Shown here: positions 45,304 through 56,572 of the stretch, in pieces
Layout: every line of letters starts with the position of its first letter
How positions within the stretch are numbered: position 1 is the stretch's first letter
NCBI GenBank assembly: GCA_022701365.1
Contig: JAKUHH010000148.1
Location: forward strand, 124,001-188,000
Reading direction: 5' to 3'
DNA: 64,000 bases
Source: Mycocentrospora acerina
Lineage: Eukaryota; Ascomycota; Dothideomycetes; Pleosporales
The notes under the pieces: model-generated
Seen by the model: the letters and a program-made list of their open reading frames with translations, nothing else
Told to the model about the DNA's origin: nothing
Databases searched by the model: none
Position numbers and translations under genes: made by a program

Positions 45304-46257
45304 ATGACGCCACAGAAGAAGTTTGCAAATACACGTGCATCTATTCCGCTCCAGTATATCTCAAACAATGAAACAAGAACCTATTTCGGTGATAACCGCG
45401 CAGCTACAGAAGATCAGATGATGGCCGAGCACGCTAAGCTTGCCCAAGAAAGCGGATTGATCGATGAAGAAACTGCCATCCAGATCTCTCAGCCATGGCA
45501 TAGAATTGGCGTACTAAAGATGAAGTGGAAGTTAGAATACCTTCAGATGCATCCTGACTATGCGGCTGGGCTGAAGTACGATGTTACGACTTTGCAAGCG
45601 GCAATCAAAAAGCAGAAAGAAACTGATGCAAAGAACACACGATTCATTGAGGATTGGCAAGCAGGGAGATTAGACGGGAATGGAGTCGAGAAAATTCAAG
45701 GAGAAGAAGTTGCTGATGATAATATTTTGACTTCCGATGATCTCGAAGAAACGTCCGGGTCTGAGGAATCAGACGAGATTCAGCCTCTAGGCCAAACATC
45801 TTCGTTCACACGAGGTACCAGCACAACATCCCTTGAACAAGAGAATGGAGACAAGCAATATATTCCATCATCGCTATTGACAATGCTTCCGATAGACGAC
45901 ATTTCCTCCCAAACATATATATCCACCACCCCTCAAATCAGCCTCCAACCCACATGCCTCATTCCAACAAACCCTATACTTTTCAAACCTACTCCCCGCC
46001 CTCGAATTTGTAAACCAAAAGCTACCACTCCTCCACCACTCCAGCCCCTACTTGATCACCCCTCTTATACATCGTTCATCTATGGCGAACTTGCAGCACT
46101 TTGTCGGGAGCGCGAATTACCCGGTGGTGGCGTGACACAGGAATTGCGAAACAGGCTTATACAAGATGATATCAACGTATTTAGGGGGTTGCCGAGAGAA
46201 AAGAGGAGGTACAAGGGGAATAAACGGACTTATAAGTTTTCTGCTCCAGTTGTTTGA
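45304..46257 (+). CDS. SAP-like domain protein, otherwise unknown
   Basis: An intron-free frame; the start MTPQKKFANTRAS at 45304 gives 317 residues. The frame is open further upstream, but that part is hydrophobic, untidy and preceded by a CT-rich leader, so the internal ATG is preferred. The N-terminal half is charged and helical (for example WHRIGVLKMKWKLEYLQMHPD) and the middle is acidic and Ser/Thr-rich. The C-terminal part, roughly 257-290, reads YGELAALCRERELPGGGVTQ then ELRNRLIQDD. This matches a SAP helix-extension-helix, a DNA-binding motif of nuclear proteins, although with a Gly insertion. A basic tail (REKRRYKGNKRTYK) could aid nuclear import or DNA contact. A nuclear role is inference; no family name is known to me. 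Confidence 0.65.
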   Translation: MTPQKKFANTRASIPLQYISNNETRTYFGDNRAATEDQMMAEHAKLAQESGLIDEETAIQISQPWHRIGVLKMKWKLEYLQMHPDYAAGLKYDVTTLQAAIKKQKETDAKNTRFIEDWQAGRLDGNGVEKIQGEEVADDNILTSDDLEETSGSEESDEIQPLGQTSSFTRGTSTTSLEQENGDKQYIPSSLLTMLPIDDISSQTYISTTPQISLQPTCLIPTNPILFKPTPRPRICKPKATTPPPLQPLLDHPSYTSFIYGELAALCRERELPGGGVTQELRNRLIQDDINVFRGLPREKRRYKGNKRTYKFSAPVV

Positions 46258-46621
46258 GGTGTTGGTAGGATTTCAGTCAGGTCAAAAGCGACAGCACTAT
46301 CGAAGAGGATGAGGAAGGCTAGCAAGTGATTTTGAATGGTTTAGAGAGCTGAGAAAAGAAATTCGAGAGGATTAAGAGATGTTTCCAAGGACAAAGGCTT
46401 TAAGACCGCAAAAGAAGTGGAGCAAGAAAGTCAAAGAAGTTCGTATTAATCGTCATCATTACTTTCGAATTAAAAACTTATTATGTTGCTTCGTTTCATG
46501 CTACATATGTGAGAAGTGAAATTGGCAAACGAATTCAACAATGGACACAGGCTACCAACTTGCACTTCCTTCAACAAGCAGTATCACCTCCTTCCTTCAT
46601 ATTTGCAATTTTTCTTACTTC
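46258..46621. other. intergenic region between convergent genes
   Basis: The 3' flanks of the SAP-like gene (plus) and GH76 gene (minus). Nothing recognisable. Confidence 0.5.
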
Positions 46622-48027
46622 TTATTTTACAGTAATTCCAGCCACCAACGCATCCATCGCACTACTTTGTGTACTCGCGTCTGCTACACCTTGAAATCTG
46701 GCCCAATTAACCCCGAATGCCACACCCATAGTTGGACTCCGGTCATTCTTCCAAATACTCTCCGCATTGCTCTGGATCGACTTCCTAAACTCGTCCTGAG
46801 GCACAACCTTCTGCAGCATTTGCAAATTGCGCATGAAGATGCCTTTGAACTGCGCGCCATCACCACCACAATTGGGTTCGCATACATCATGGATAACGCC
46901 ATTGCTATCAGAGAGCTCCTTGATGGCAGCTTTGGCGATGGAAACGGCGAGAGAAAGATATGTTGCGTTTGGAGCAGCACGATTGAGTTCGACTAATCCG
47001 CCGAGAATGACACCTTGGTTGTAAGACCATGTTGTCTACAGTTTCGTTAGTTTGCATGTACCATGATTACATCCGCGGGTAAGTCCATACTAACCTGGCC
47101 ATTGTTCTCACACTGCTCGGTAATACCGTCGTTTATGGTACCTCGAGCGTTGATCATACCGCTATCCAAGAACCAGGTCAATGTACGTTGTGCCCAATCT
47201 ACATAAAATGCTTTGTTCTGCGCTCGATTTGCTAGATGTGCCGCAGTTGATAGGAACAGTTCGTTGGCTATAGCATTCATGTACTCCTTCCTCCAATTCC
47301 AGAATATTCCTCCATTACCGCAGCGTGTGGGCCAGGCTTTCGTCACAGCCATGAAAATTCCCTCAGCAAGTTGTAAGTATTCTATGTTCTGTGTAATGTC
47401 GTAGGCATTAATCCATGCCAGGGCCCACCAGAGGTCATCGTCGTAAAATCCGTCCAGCCATTCTTCTGGACTCGGGGGTTTGGCCAGGGCCTTCTGGGCT
47501 CTATCTTTTGCAGAAGCGAATATTGGAAGAGATTTGATGTCAACATATTCCCCGTCTTCCGCATCCCAATTCGAGGGATACGCTGTGTGTGGTTCATTTG
47601 TCTCCGGATCTAAGTCTTTCCAATATCCTGTCTCAATTTGCGAATCATTACTGAGTACAAATGATCTATTGGTGTAGGCTTCCACCCTTCTCTCTACAAC
47701 TTCGTTCTCAACACCAGGTTGAGGGTTCTTGGCTGGCGCTTGCATGATTGTGTTTGCAAAAATTCTGATTGCGAGATCTTCCAATTGCAGGTTCTTTGGA
47801 TCAGCTTTCACAAGGTTCCCGACCATAGTCATGGCGTTTGCGCTATTCCACCATCCTGTCGTATCCCAAAGACCGCTGGCGCCGTTATACCATATTTGCA
47901 GTGTCGAGAGTGCATAGTTCGCACGTTTTGCTGGATCATTGACGACGTCGAATGCACTTTGCGCGAAAATGTTAGGAAGAAAAGGTAAACTGAGGAGTAT
48001 AGACTGCTGGAAGAAGAATGGAAACAT
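46622..48027 (-). CDS. GH76 alpha-1,6-mannanase-like enzyme
   Basis: Two exons, 48027-47095 and 47035-46622, encode 448 residues; the intron is 59 bp, phase 0. A signal peptide (MFPFFFQQSILLSLPFLPNIFA) starts the protein; the frame is open 20 codons further up, but those residues are basic. The (alpha/alpha)6 barrel of GH76 shows in LQIWYNGASGLWDTTGWWNSAN, the catalytic Asp pair in GFYDDDLWWALAW, GNGGIFWNWRKEYMNAIANELF and TTWSYNQGVILGGLVEL. DCW1/DFG5-type members process mannan or GPI glycans at the cell wall. This one ends ALVAGITVK without a hydrophobic tail, so no GPI anchor is evident and a free secreted mannanase is likely. Substrate: alpha-1,6-mannan, by family. Confidence 0.9.
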
Positions 48028-49120
48028 AGTCAAGTAATGACCGTAGAATAACCGTCTGCGTTTAGAAGAAGAGGTATTGAAAAGCAATACGGATGCGCTC
48101 TTCGAAAATGAAAAGCGAGTATTAGGCTCTCAAAAGAACTGAGTGGGATGTACTTTTCAGAAAAAGAAAAGTTTGACGGTGCTTCCTCGAACCGCATCCC
48201 ACGCTTCGCATCTACTCAGAGATGTCCTTCATTTCGATAAGGGCATCCAAGCACCTGGAATAGCGAGAGATTTACAGAATATAGGGAGTGGCATGTGTAT
48301 ATAGAAACGGTGCACAAGGTCTCACCTAGCTGTCATCTGGAAAGATGCCTGGTTTGCGACGTGGCGTGGTTTCAGCCTCGATCCGCCATCCACGGGAAGC
48401 GACGCACACCCTAGATAAAATTAGAAGGGACAATCTAGGATTGCGATATGCAACAAACTGTTTGCCAAAGATAGGAAGAGTAATTTTAACAGCGGCACTC
48501 GCATGGTGTGATGTTGTTTGTTGATGACCCGAATTGTGAACGCCTGCCACACGGAGTAAAGAAAGGATATTATTTTGTTTAGGGAAAAGTCAGAAATTAC
48601 TCTAATAGTGAAAATAATGGTAAGCACTGTTGTTGGGTGTTTATATCTTAAAGCGTATGTGTTGAAGCGACGGAGATCATTTCGAGGTCAGATGAGAAGT
48701 GTTATAATAGTCTCCCCGCCACTAACTTTTAGCCATACACGTGATGGATCGATTTCCAGAGATCTTGAACTCCTGAACCCACGAATACGCTGAAAAACAC
48801 ACTGTAAGAGGTACTTAAGTAGTACCAGAAAGCTTGGTTATCTAAAGGATTATCTTGTTCAAGAAGGCCCTTCGGCGCGACGTGATGCATAGCATTTCAA
48901 ACTCGCACACCTCGCACTACAATTATGTATCGTGAAGCAGTGGTGGATCAGGAAAGTAAACCACTGATACACTAACAAGTATATCAAGAGATGAGAAGGT
49001 TATATTAAAGAGTTACAATGGACAAATCGCATCATGACTAGCTTATTACGATTTACTTGCGCTGGCTCTTCTGAAAAGAAAGAGCGACAGCGCAACTTCA
49101 ACGCAAGGGACCTCCTTACC
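48028..49120. other. intergenic region, 1.1 kb
   Basis: Promoter of the GH76 gene and 3' flank of the Zn2Cys6 gene. Short opposing frames at 48326-48793 show no features. Confidence 0.5.
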
Positions 49121-50812
49121 TCAAGCAATCAAAAGGTCCTCCCCAAACTCTTTGACCTCTTCCATCCATATGTTGTCAGCGCCTGATCCCGCCTTATCTT
49201 TACAACGCCATATCACTTCTAAAACCCTCTTGACTGTATGCATATAACCCCAGTACATGATGCTATACAGTTGGTCAAGTGTATTCATGATCCATTCGCG
49301 ATGAGCGAGATCATCTGATTCTGCTCCAGCTAGAAACAGCGGCCAACAAATTGATTTGAAGAGTACATCCCCTGGTTTGAGATGCGATATGTGAAATATG
49401 ACATCGTTCGATAAAGCTGCCAGGCTGACTAGCCCTGTACCACCAGCAAGATCGAAGAGCGTATTACTACACGGAAGTACTCTTGCGAGATAGATACACA
49501 CTGCTGAACGATGTGCAGAAGCTATACTTATACGTTGCTGAATATCTTCAAGAGGTGACGCGCGTTCAAAATCACAAGACCATGCTATAGGGTCGAAGTC
49601 AAGAGTACGCCGTAGAAGCCTGCGCAGCTGCTCCTGTGCATCGCTAGAAATTTCATCAAAAGGCGATTTGCGCGTGTCAGGCACCCCGAAAGACTCGATC
49701 ATGATGCGAAGTAATGGACCGGGACACGACAAGTAGTTATTCGTTTCCGCATACCGAAGGATAGGTTCGAGTTCGAGAGCTTCAGGGATGAGGTGTGGTG
49801 TCGAAGTGAAGCAAAATGTGGAACCAAGGATGTAGAAGACGAGAAAGTCTGATAAGATGGTGAGGCGCAGCCTGCTCATCGGGCGTTGTAGATATGGCTT
49901 CTCGCCAAGCAGCATGATGAGTTTTTGAGCGCCATCCATATGTACCTTCCACTTGTCTCTTCCAGACTCTACCAGAGCGTAGTTGACAAACATGACTATT
50001 GTTATCAAGATCAGGTCGATGTTCGACTCATTTACTGTAGCGACACTCTGTGCAAGCAGGGAGAGCGCCTGCTGTTTGGCTACTAGCGCATCTCTAAACG
50101 ATGACTTCAACGATCCACCAAAACGGCTCACATCTCGATGATAGGCTACAAGGAAAGGGCTTTGTTCTTCCTGATAAGACGATTGGCATATTGGGTTGTG
50201 CGAAATGTTGAATATGTGGAATGCGGAATTCGCGATGATGATGTGTAGCAGCAATGGATATGCAGACGTTGCAGGTATGAGGTCGCGTATAGGATTCCTG
50301 CCAGGCATGTCGTAAACGACCATTGCTTCGCATAGCTGCGTTGCGAAGTGGTATAGGTAGTAGCGAGAGTTCTGATCCAGATCGTTCACTAGAGGATCGG
50401 CCAAAGGTCTTTGAACTATCAGGGCCATCTCGTCATTGACATGCCTCGAGGCGATAGGAGCTGTATGCGCCCACTGAGGAACAACAACTGGACTGCTCTT
50501 CTCCGACTGACGCCGTTGTGTGGCTTCTTTTTCTCCTTTGTCTTCCCAGGTCAGGGAAGGCATGACCTGGGTCTTGGCTTCCTCATTCGTTGCGTAAGGC
50601 ACATGAGCCATCTGCTCTTCATATCCCTTCCCCATCATCTTCCCACGACTTGCAACCCCTCGGTTCCATACGAAAAGTTTCCCGTAGCCCAGACATTCAG
50701 AACCTGATGTCAAGCATTTTTGACAGACAGGCAGACTGCGGTCGCATCTCCATCTGCGTCTTCGACAGTTGTGACACGCTTTTGTAGGCAGGTTAAGTGC
50801 TGACAAGCTCAT
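49121..50812 (-). CDS. Zn2Cys6 binuclear-cluster transcription factor
   Basis: An intron-free frame. With the start MSLSALNLPTKACHNC at 50812 it has 563 residues; an upstream in-frame ATG at 50932 would add 40 residues of no family character. The six cysteines of the zinc cluster are at 13, 16, 23, 30, 33 and 40 (C-x2-C-x6-C-x6-C-x2-C-x6-C) with the basic run RRRRWR. The segment LGYGKLFVWNRG after the cluster is typical of a large fungal subfamily. The remaining 500 residues form the helical regulatory region (for example FVNYALVESGRDKWKVHMDGAQKLIMLLG, the fungal TF middle-homology motif). It would bind DNA as a regulator in the nucleus. The divergent MFS exporter gene, 571 bp away, is the likely target. 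Confidence 0.9.
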   Translation of the reverse strand: MSLSALNLPTKACHNCRRRRWRCDRSLPVCQKCLTSGSECLGYGKLFVWNRGVASRGKMMGKGYEEQMAHVPYATNEEAKTQVMPSLTWEDKGEKEATQRRQSEKSSPVVVPQWAHTAPIASRHVNDEMALIVQRPLADPLVNDLDQNSRYYLYHFATQLCEAMVVYDMPGRNPIRDLIPATSAYPLLLHIIIANSAFHIFNISHNPICQSSYQEEQSPFLVAYHRDVSRFGGSLKSSFRDALVAKQQALSLLAQSVATVNESNIDLILITIVMFVNYALVESGRDKWKVHMDGAQKLIMLLGEKPYLQRPMSRLRLTILSDFLVFYILGSTFCFTSTPHLIPEALELEPILRYAETNNYLSCPGPLLRIMIESFGVPDTRKSPFDEISSDAQEQLRRLLRRTLDFDPIAWSCDFERASPLEDIQQRISIASAHRSAVCIYLARVLPCSNTLFDLAGGTGLVSLAALSNDVIFHISHLKPGDVLFKSICWPLFLAGAESDDLAHREWIMNTLDQLYSIMYWGYMHTVKRVLEVIWRCKDKAGSGADNIWMEEVKEFGEDLLIA

Positions 50813-51383
50813 TGGACAATCGCCATGCAAGATGTGTAGAATGTTGTCCTGAAAAGGTAGCGAACATACGCACGCACGTGGTACCGTTGGAGCTTGTGGA
50901 AAGAGCTTGCAATTTTCGGGTTTCGTAAGCAATACCGCGCTTAATGGCGGGCGTTATCGGTAAAAAACGGGGCTGTCGGAAGATCGGCCACTCAACAGTT
51001 GTTATTTACTTTCAAAAAGCGACCGTGCCAACCTCTCCACGTTTGGCGTGTTTGCATCATTCACGACCCAAGCCGAATCTGGCTGCCAAGATGCAACACT
51101 TGCATTTCCATCTCCACAACATCACCATTTCTAATCCTAACGTCACAGTCACAGCAAATACTGACTTCGCCTTGAGAGGAAAACAATTGACACAGCATGC
51201 ATTTCATACGGCAATTCGGTCATAAGATGGCCGTCGCCAAATATGGCGGGCACATAAAGCTAAAAGGAACACCATGAAAGCTAACGGTTCAGCCGATCTT
51301 TTACGAATACGGTCAGGGGCTTTCAATATTGCGACCGACCTCGTCAATTTCTTTTCACTTGAGTTCCTCACGAGCAGATCACC
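50813..51383. promoter_or_regulatory. shared region between Zn2Cys6 regulator and MFS exporter
   Basis: 571 bp separate the two start codons. CGG triplets, the half-site of zinc-cluster regulators, occur at several places (for example the CGG of TCGGAAGATCGG near 50975-50990, and CGG near 51219 and 51312). A CGG pair with proper spacing was not established. Autoregulation and control of the exporter are inference. Confidence 0.45.
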
Positions 51384-53032
51384 ATGGCCGCACCAAAATA
51401 CAACTCTAACGAGAGCCCGCCTTCTTCCAGGGGTTCTTTGAGTTCATCCAACATTGAAGAGGGCTCACCTCCAATCAGGGGCTCGTACAGTCCAGCCGAT
51501 ATCGAACGCCTCGGACGTGAACGGCCAGAAGTCTTCACGTCAATATGGATGGAATTGGGCTTCTGCTTTGCCCTACTTGGTTCCATGTTCGTTGCCGAAT
51601 ACTTCATATCCGGCTTCAATATTCTTCTGCCATCGCTTACTAGCAACCTGAGTATTCCGTCCAAAGCCGAGACATGGCCGGCCAGCGTTTTCTCCCTGGT
51701 AACTGGAGCCTTTCTTCTGCCATTTGGACGTCTTGCAGACATGTTTGGAGGCTACAAAGTCTTCAACCTTGGCCTAGTGTGGTTCTTAGTCTGGTCACTC
51801 ATCGCTGGGTTCTCGCAAAACTACACCATGCTCATAGTCTGCCGAGCAATGCAAGGCTTCGGTCCAGCTGCGTTCCTACCATCAGGCATCATGCTTTTGG
51901 GTAGTATTGTAGGTGCCCTACTGAACTTCAAACGGGTAAATTACTCACAGGTAAACAGTACCGTCCCGGTCCCCGAAAAAATCTTGTTTTTAGCTTATAC
52001 GGCGCGTTCGCACCCGTGGGCTTCTTTACTGGTATCTTCTTTGCCGGTGTCTCGGCTCAATTCATCGCCTGGGGTTGGTTCTTCTACATCGGTTCCATGA
52101 TTCTTGCTATTGTCGGTGTTGCTTCCTACTTATGCATTCCAAATCGACAACAAGATCGGACAGTTGGGCATATCAAAATGGATTGGTTGGGCACCTTGAC
52201 AGTAGTTCCAGGCCTCGTACTCATTGTCTATGCTCTCACAGACGGCAGTCACGCACCACATGGTTGGGCAACACCCTACATCCCAATCACTTTCGTCATC
52301 GGATGGGTCTTTTTAGCCGTCTTCGTCTACGTCGAAGGCTGGGTTGCCGAACAGCCTTTGCTGCCAAGCGATTTATTCAATGTTCCTGGAATGAAGCCTC
52401 TCGCACTCGCACTGTTTTTCCAATATGGAACCTTCGGTATCTTTATTTTCTACGCGAGCTTCTACATCGAGGGTGTTGTCGGGGCGAGTCCACTGCTCAC
52501 TGCCGCCTGGTTTACCCCTATGTGTGTTGGTGGTTTGATCCTCGTCACCATCGGTGGCTTAGTTTTGCATCTTCTTCCAGGCCGTATACTACTTCTGGTC
52601 AGCGGGGTCGCTTATATCTTGTCTACGTTACTCTTCGCCATCGTTCCTGTGCACTTCAACTACTGGGCATATATCTTCCCAGCCATGATCTGTGCCACAC
52701 TTGGTATCGACATTACGTACAACGTCAGCAACATTTTCATCACAACAAGTATGCCCAAAGCAAGACAAGGTCTAGCAGGTGCGTTTATGAACAGCCTGCT
52801 ATTCCTTGGTATTGCTGTATTTTTGGGGTTTGCGGATCTTGCAGTCAGTGAGACTGAGGACCGCGGGCAAAGGAATAGTTACAAGGTTGCCTTCTGGGTG
52901 GCGACAGCGCTTTCTGGTGCTGGACTGATCATCATGTTTTTGGGTGTCAAGATTGGGAAGGCGAAGAGCGATCTGACGCTTGAGGAGAAAGAGGAGCTGA
53001 AGAAAGAGCTTGAGAGGAGGGCAACGAGTTGA
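51384..53032 (+). CDS. MFS multidrug exporter, DHA2-like (14 TM)
   Basis: Two exons, 51384-51908 and 51959-53032, give 532 residues. The intron is 50 bp (GTAGGT ... AAACAG) and joins to GIMLLGSIYRPGPRKNLVFSLYGAFAPVGFF. Hallmarks are PASVFSLVTGAFLLPFGRLADMFG (motif A region), RAMQGFGPAAFLPSG and QFIAWGWFFYIGS. A polar head (1-50) and about 14 hydrophobic helices are present. The C-terminus ends in a charged coil (LEEKEELKKELERR). DHA2 members export drugs or secondary metabolites against protons at the plasma membrane; related fungal proteins include aminotriazole-resistance transporters. It is divergent from the Zn2Cys6 gene. The substrate is not determinable from sequence. Confidence 0.9.
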
Positions 53033-53159
53033 TAGAATAACAGTTATTTGTACAAAGGGCTGTTGCGACAGCTAAATTGCAATCAACAAATTTACTTTCA
53101 GTCTTACATTAGCACTGAGCGTTTTGTGTTCTCATTTGACTGCCACTCTTGGCTTCAAT

Positions 53160-53763
53160 CTAGGGTTTCTCGCCAACGAGTTTGAATTTTTTCAGCCCCG
53201 CTCCATTGATGTAATCATTCTTTCCTATTTCCAATCCCTCCTTTCTCAGGATGTCGTATGCAGTCGTAACATGAAACCTGTTCCCGTCAGCTTCGTCCCT
53301 TACATTGTATCTATAGTACAACATACCAGAAGTTTGGATGCGCAAACTGCGTCACCATCTCCAGCCCGGTGAATCTGACCTCCATTGTCCCGTCCCTAAA
53401 CTTTAGCACAATCTCATCATTCTCCTTTCCATTCAAGATTTCTGGCTCCACGCTTTCGAGATACTCAGTCGCCTGCTTGATATAATCAAGTAGTCCTGGG
53501 AATCCGGTCACCTCGTCCTGTATTTCCAGGCCTTTGTGTTCTGGATTGAAACGGTTGATTAAGAGAATACCTTCTTTAGTGAAGTAGCGGACTTGTTTCG
53601 TGAAGTCATACATGTCAGGATGTAGACGTGCGGAGAGGTAGGTGTTGGGATCTAACCCTGCAGTTTGGGTGTGGGCATACGCTTTTGAAATGAAAGCGTG
53701 TGCGTTTTTAAGGCCATTGATTATCGGGTCGAGGGCAATGGCGTGGAGCGTTAAGTGAGCCAT
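53160..53763 (-). CDS. DUF1993 family protein
   Basis: Two exons, 53763-53327 and 53277-53160, encode 184 residues; the intron is 49 bp (CTG|GTATGT ... GAACAG) and restores HPNFW-FHVTTAYDILRKEG. The head LDPIINGLKNAHAFISKAYAHT, the segment LHPDMYDFTKQVRYFTKEG and the C-terminal HxTTAYDILRxxGxxIGKxDY pattern are the DUF1993 signature, a DinB-like four-helix fold. Conserved His residues could bind metal, as in DinB relatives. No signal peptide, so cytosolic. The reaction is unknown. It lies 127 bp from the end of the exporter gene, convergent to it. Confidence 0.88.
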
Positions 53764-54678
53764 AGCGATGGAAGGTTAGAGGAAATTGGAATTGATGGAG
53801 TCGTGTCACTTTGTTAGATGGATCTAGATACTGTGGTATTTGATGAAATTAAAACTAAGAGATAGTTGATGAGAGATTCATGTAGTTAACCACAGGAATA
53901 TACATATTCCGGCTCCGTCTGACTCGTCTCACATAATACTAACAATCGCTACTTATGAAGCCTCCGAAGCTACGTAAACGGAGAAAAAATTAATAAGTTC
54001 TAACTCGTCAATAGCCATCAACATCGAGTAATTAATCAATAATTAACAGCTCCATCAGTCGTAAGCTTAGTTAGATCAAGTGGTTGCGAGTCTTGCTTTT
54101 ACAGTGTTTCAAAGCAAAAGATTCCACACAATCACCTGACTTTACTCAGCGAAATCAATAGAACGAAGATGCCGATCTAAATTCACGAACAGTAGTCTTA
54201 AAAGTATACCCAGAACTGAATATTTCAGGATAGACTTACAACACCTATCGCAAACCATATTGCGGCGTGTCCTCACTCTACTGGCTACGTGGAGCATGAG
54301 GTTAAAGATTATCCATGATTGGCTTTAAAAGGATGGTTAGGCAGGCCTTTTTAGGTTGAATATGTGGATACGGCGGACGCCTGAAGAGAGCTTGATACTT
54401 GAATCAGGAAAGCTTGCGAGTCGAGAGCCAATCAGAGAGTAATATAGGATCTACGAAAATCAGGACAGCATTGCAGGATCTAGTCCATGAGAGACGTCAA
54501 TCTGTGACTAGGTTGTTGTCGCGAAGTTGCGCCGAACAATTCGTCTCGAATGACCGCAACTAGCTAAGGCATTGTCCTCGTGTCTGATTGGCTCTGAGAA
54601 GAGAATAGATGTAATTCGATAACTTTTTACAGTGCTCGTAGCTGCTGTTTAGCGCTCATGTATTCTCTGTATAACGAC
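53764..54678. other. intergenic AT-rich region
   Basis: Promoter of the DUF1993 gene and downstream flank of the adenylation-domain gene; AT-rich, no open frame. No carrier- or reductase-domain remains were recognised. Confidence 0.5.
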
Positions 54679-56572
54679 TCAGCGTTCTGTTTGGAATAGC
54701 CCACGAAGGCCAGCATTTGCAATTGAGTCATAGAGATCATCGATCTCTCTCGAATAAAGCTGAATCGCCTGTCTTCGTATCTCAGCATTATTCAATCCGC
54801 CTGGGAACGGTTTTTCTTCTTTCGTGAAAATAATGTACCGTCGTTCGAGTTGCCCGTAATCGTCAGAAACATTATTTGCTTTGACTACTTGGGGCCAAAT
54901 TGATAGAAGCAGTGCTCTTAGTTCCGCTTCATCTTCCGTGTAGTACTCAGGTGTAAGCTCGATGATGGCTGCTAGCTTCTCTCTGTGCGTACCTACTATA
55001 ATACAGTGCTGCACAAATGGGTGGGATGTTATTGTTCGTTCGTGGAACAGGGGATTGAAATGCCATCCATTTCTAAGAACGATCACTTCATCGTTTCTAC
55101 CCTCATATTTCCAGTGGTCAGATTTGGTAGGATGTGGAGAGTAGAGGTCTTGCGTCGAATACTCGTGCAGATGTGGATGTGTTTTAAACACCCCCTGATA
55201 TTCAATGTAAAGCGGGCTTCTGACATATATCAGTTCGAAAAATCCATCTGCTGGACGCATTTCGATCCCATTGCATGTAGGGTTGATGCAGACATATTGC
55301 CAGTCCTCTCGATCTGTGATATGTTGCACTACAATAGTTGTTCCCGTGCTACCCAAGATCTTGTGCAAGTGGGTATGACGGGAAATAGAATTTCCCACGT
55401 CGATTGGAACAGACCCTGTCAAATTTTAGCGTTGTTTATTTTGATATGTTGCGTTGAGTGAGTACCCCCAATATAAGCTATCATGTCCAACTGATGTAAT
55501 TTATCCAAGATGTCTGGTCTTTTCGCAATAGCCTCGAGCATCATTGGCATGCAACTTGCCGAATCAATTTTTGCGCAATCCAGTATTTCGTTGAAACTAT
55601 CTGCTAAAGACTGTTGCTCCGGAGGACCTAGAACTAAAATCACGCCACTGAAACAAGTTGCCATAATGATAGGCGCCAGGCCAGCACTATCAAATACCGA
55701 CCAAGCACAATAATTTCGTTTTTTATAATTATTGTTAAATAATGAGTAGAGGGTAGGTCTGCCGTCAAGAGGCGCGACTAAATTATGGCTGTCTATTGTG
55801 TTTATCGACCAATTTGTCCATATAATTGGCTTGGGTCTGCCAGTAGATCCTGGGGTGTGGACGACGAAGCAAGGGTCATGCTTCGCTTCTTGGAAAGTCT
55901 TATTATATGAGTACGGCTCGCAATATGTGTCATTGAGGAGAAATTCCAATTCTGGTACGCGAACAGTTACCATGTGACAATTCTCTAGGATACCCGTGAT
56001 GGGAAATCCTGCCGTGTGCAAGAGGGTCGTGCAGTCGGTTTGCTCAATCAACTCGGTATGGCCTACGATGCTATTCCGATGAGAGCTAAACAAAACCTGA
56101 CACTTCATAAGATGGTGCAACGATTGGTAATCACAGATAAGTAGCCTCACCTTGTGTCCAGTCTTCATTCTGTAAAACAATTTAGCCTTGAAGGTTTATG
56201 AGTAAGGAGCGTAACTTACAGTGCCACAGGCAAAATGAACGTCCGCAAATCTGGATACCCTAGGTACATGACTGTTTCAAAAACCGAGCTTCGACCAATC
56301 TCACTCTCAATGAAGTATGCCATTTTGTTAACTGCATTAGCAAACTGTTCCAGTTAGTATGTTGCTATCGAATGGAATAACAATAGAGAATTTTCTCTTA
56401 CAGTTCGCCAACTGATATCGTAGAAGCCTTGTTGCAAATATTCGGATTTTGGGATTGAGAAGCAGGTAGATTCTGGGTAATGTCTCGCATTGTCATCCAC
56501 CACGGTCGGAATGAGTCGGTTGCCGTAGGGTATATCGTTTGAAGTATTCATTACCGTATTCCAATAAGTCAT
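54679..56572 (-). CDS. stand-alone adenylate-forming (NRPS-like) domain protein, possibly degenerate
   Basis: Five exons, 56572-56402, 56344-56220, 56169-56151, 56096-55466 and 55415-54679, close to 560 residues; exon 3 has only 19 nt. The N-terminus (YGNRLIPTVVDDNARHYPES) and GHKVLFSSHRNSIVGHTELI match fungal adenylate-forming reductases (A-T-R). The P-loop is HTPGSTGRPKP (185-195), and the C-terminal subdomain has HWKYEGRNDEVIVLRNGWHFNP. At the A10 site, where these enzymes normally carry the catalytic Lys in a GKG-type motif after KPFP, this reads KPFPGGLNNAEIRRQ, so the lysine appears lost. The frame then stops after QTER without carrier or reductase domains. The gene borders an AT-rich desert. 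Either a divergent stand-alone adenylase or a decaying copy. Confidence 0.75.

Noticed and set aside
51968..52851. Second plus-strand frame inside the DHA2 exporter
   Set aside because: Shifted-frame shadow rich in Arg/Ser/Leu without transporter motifs; the other frame continues the MFS text.
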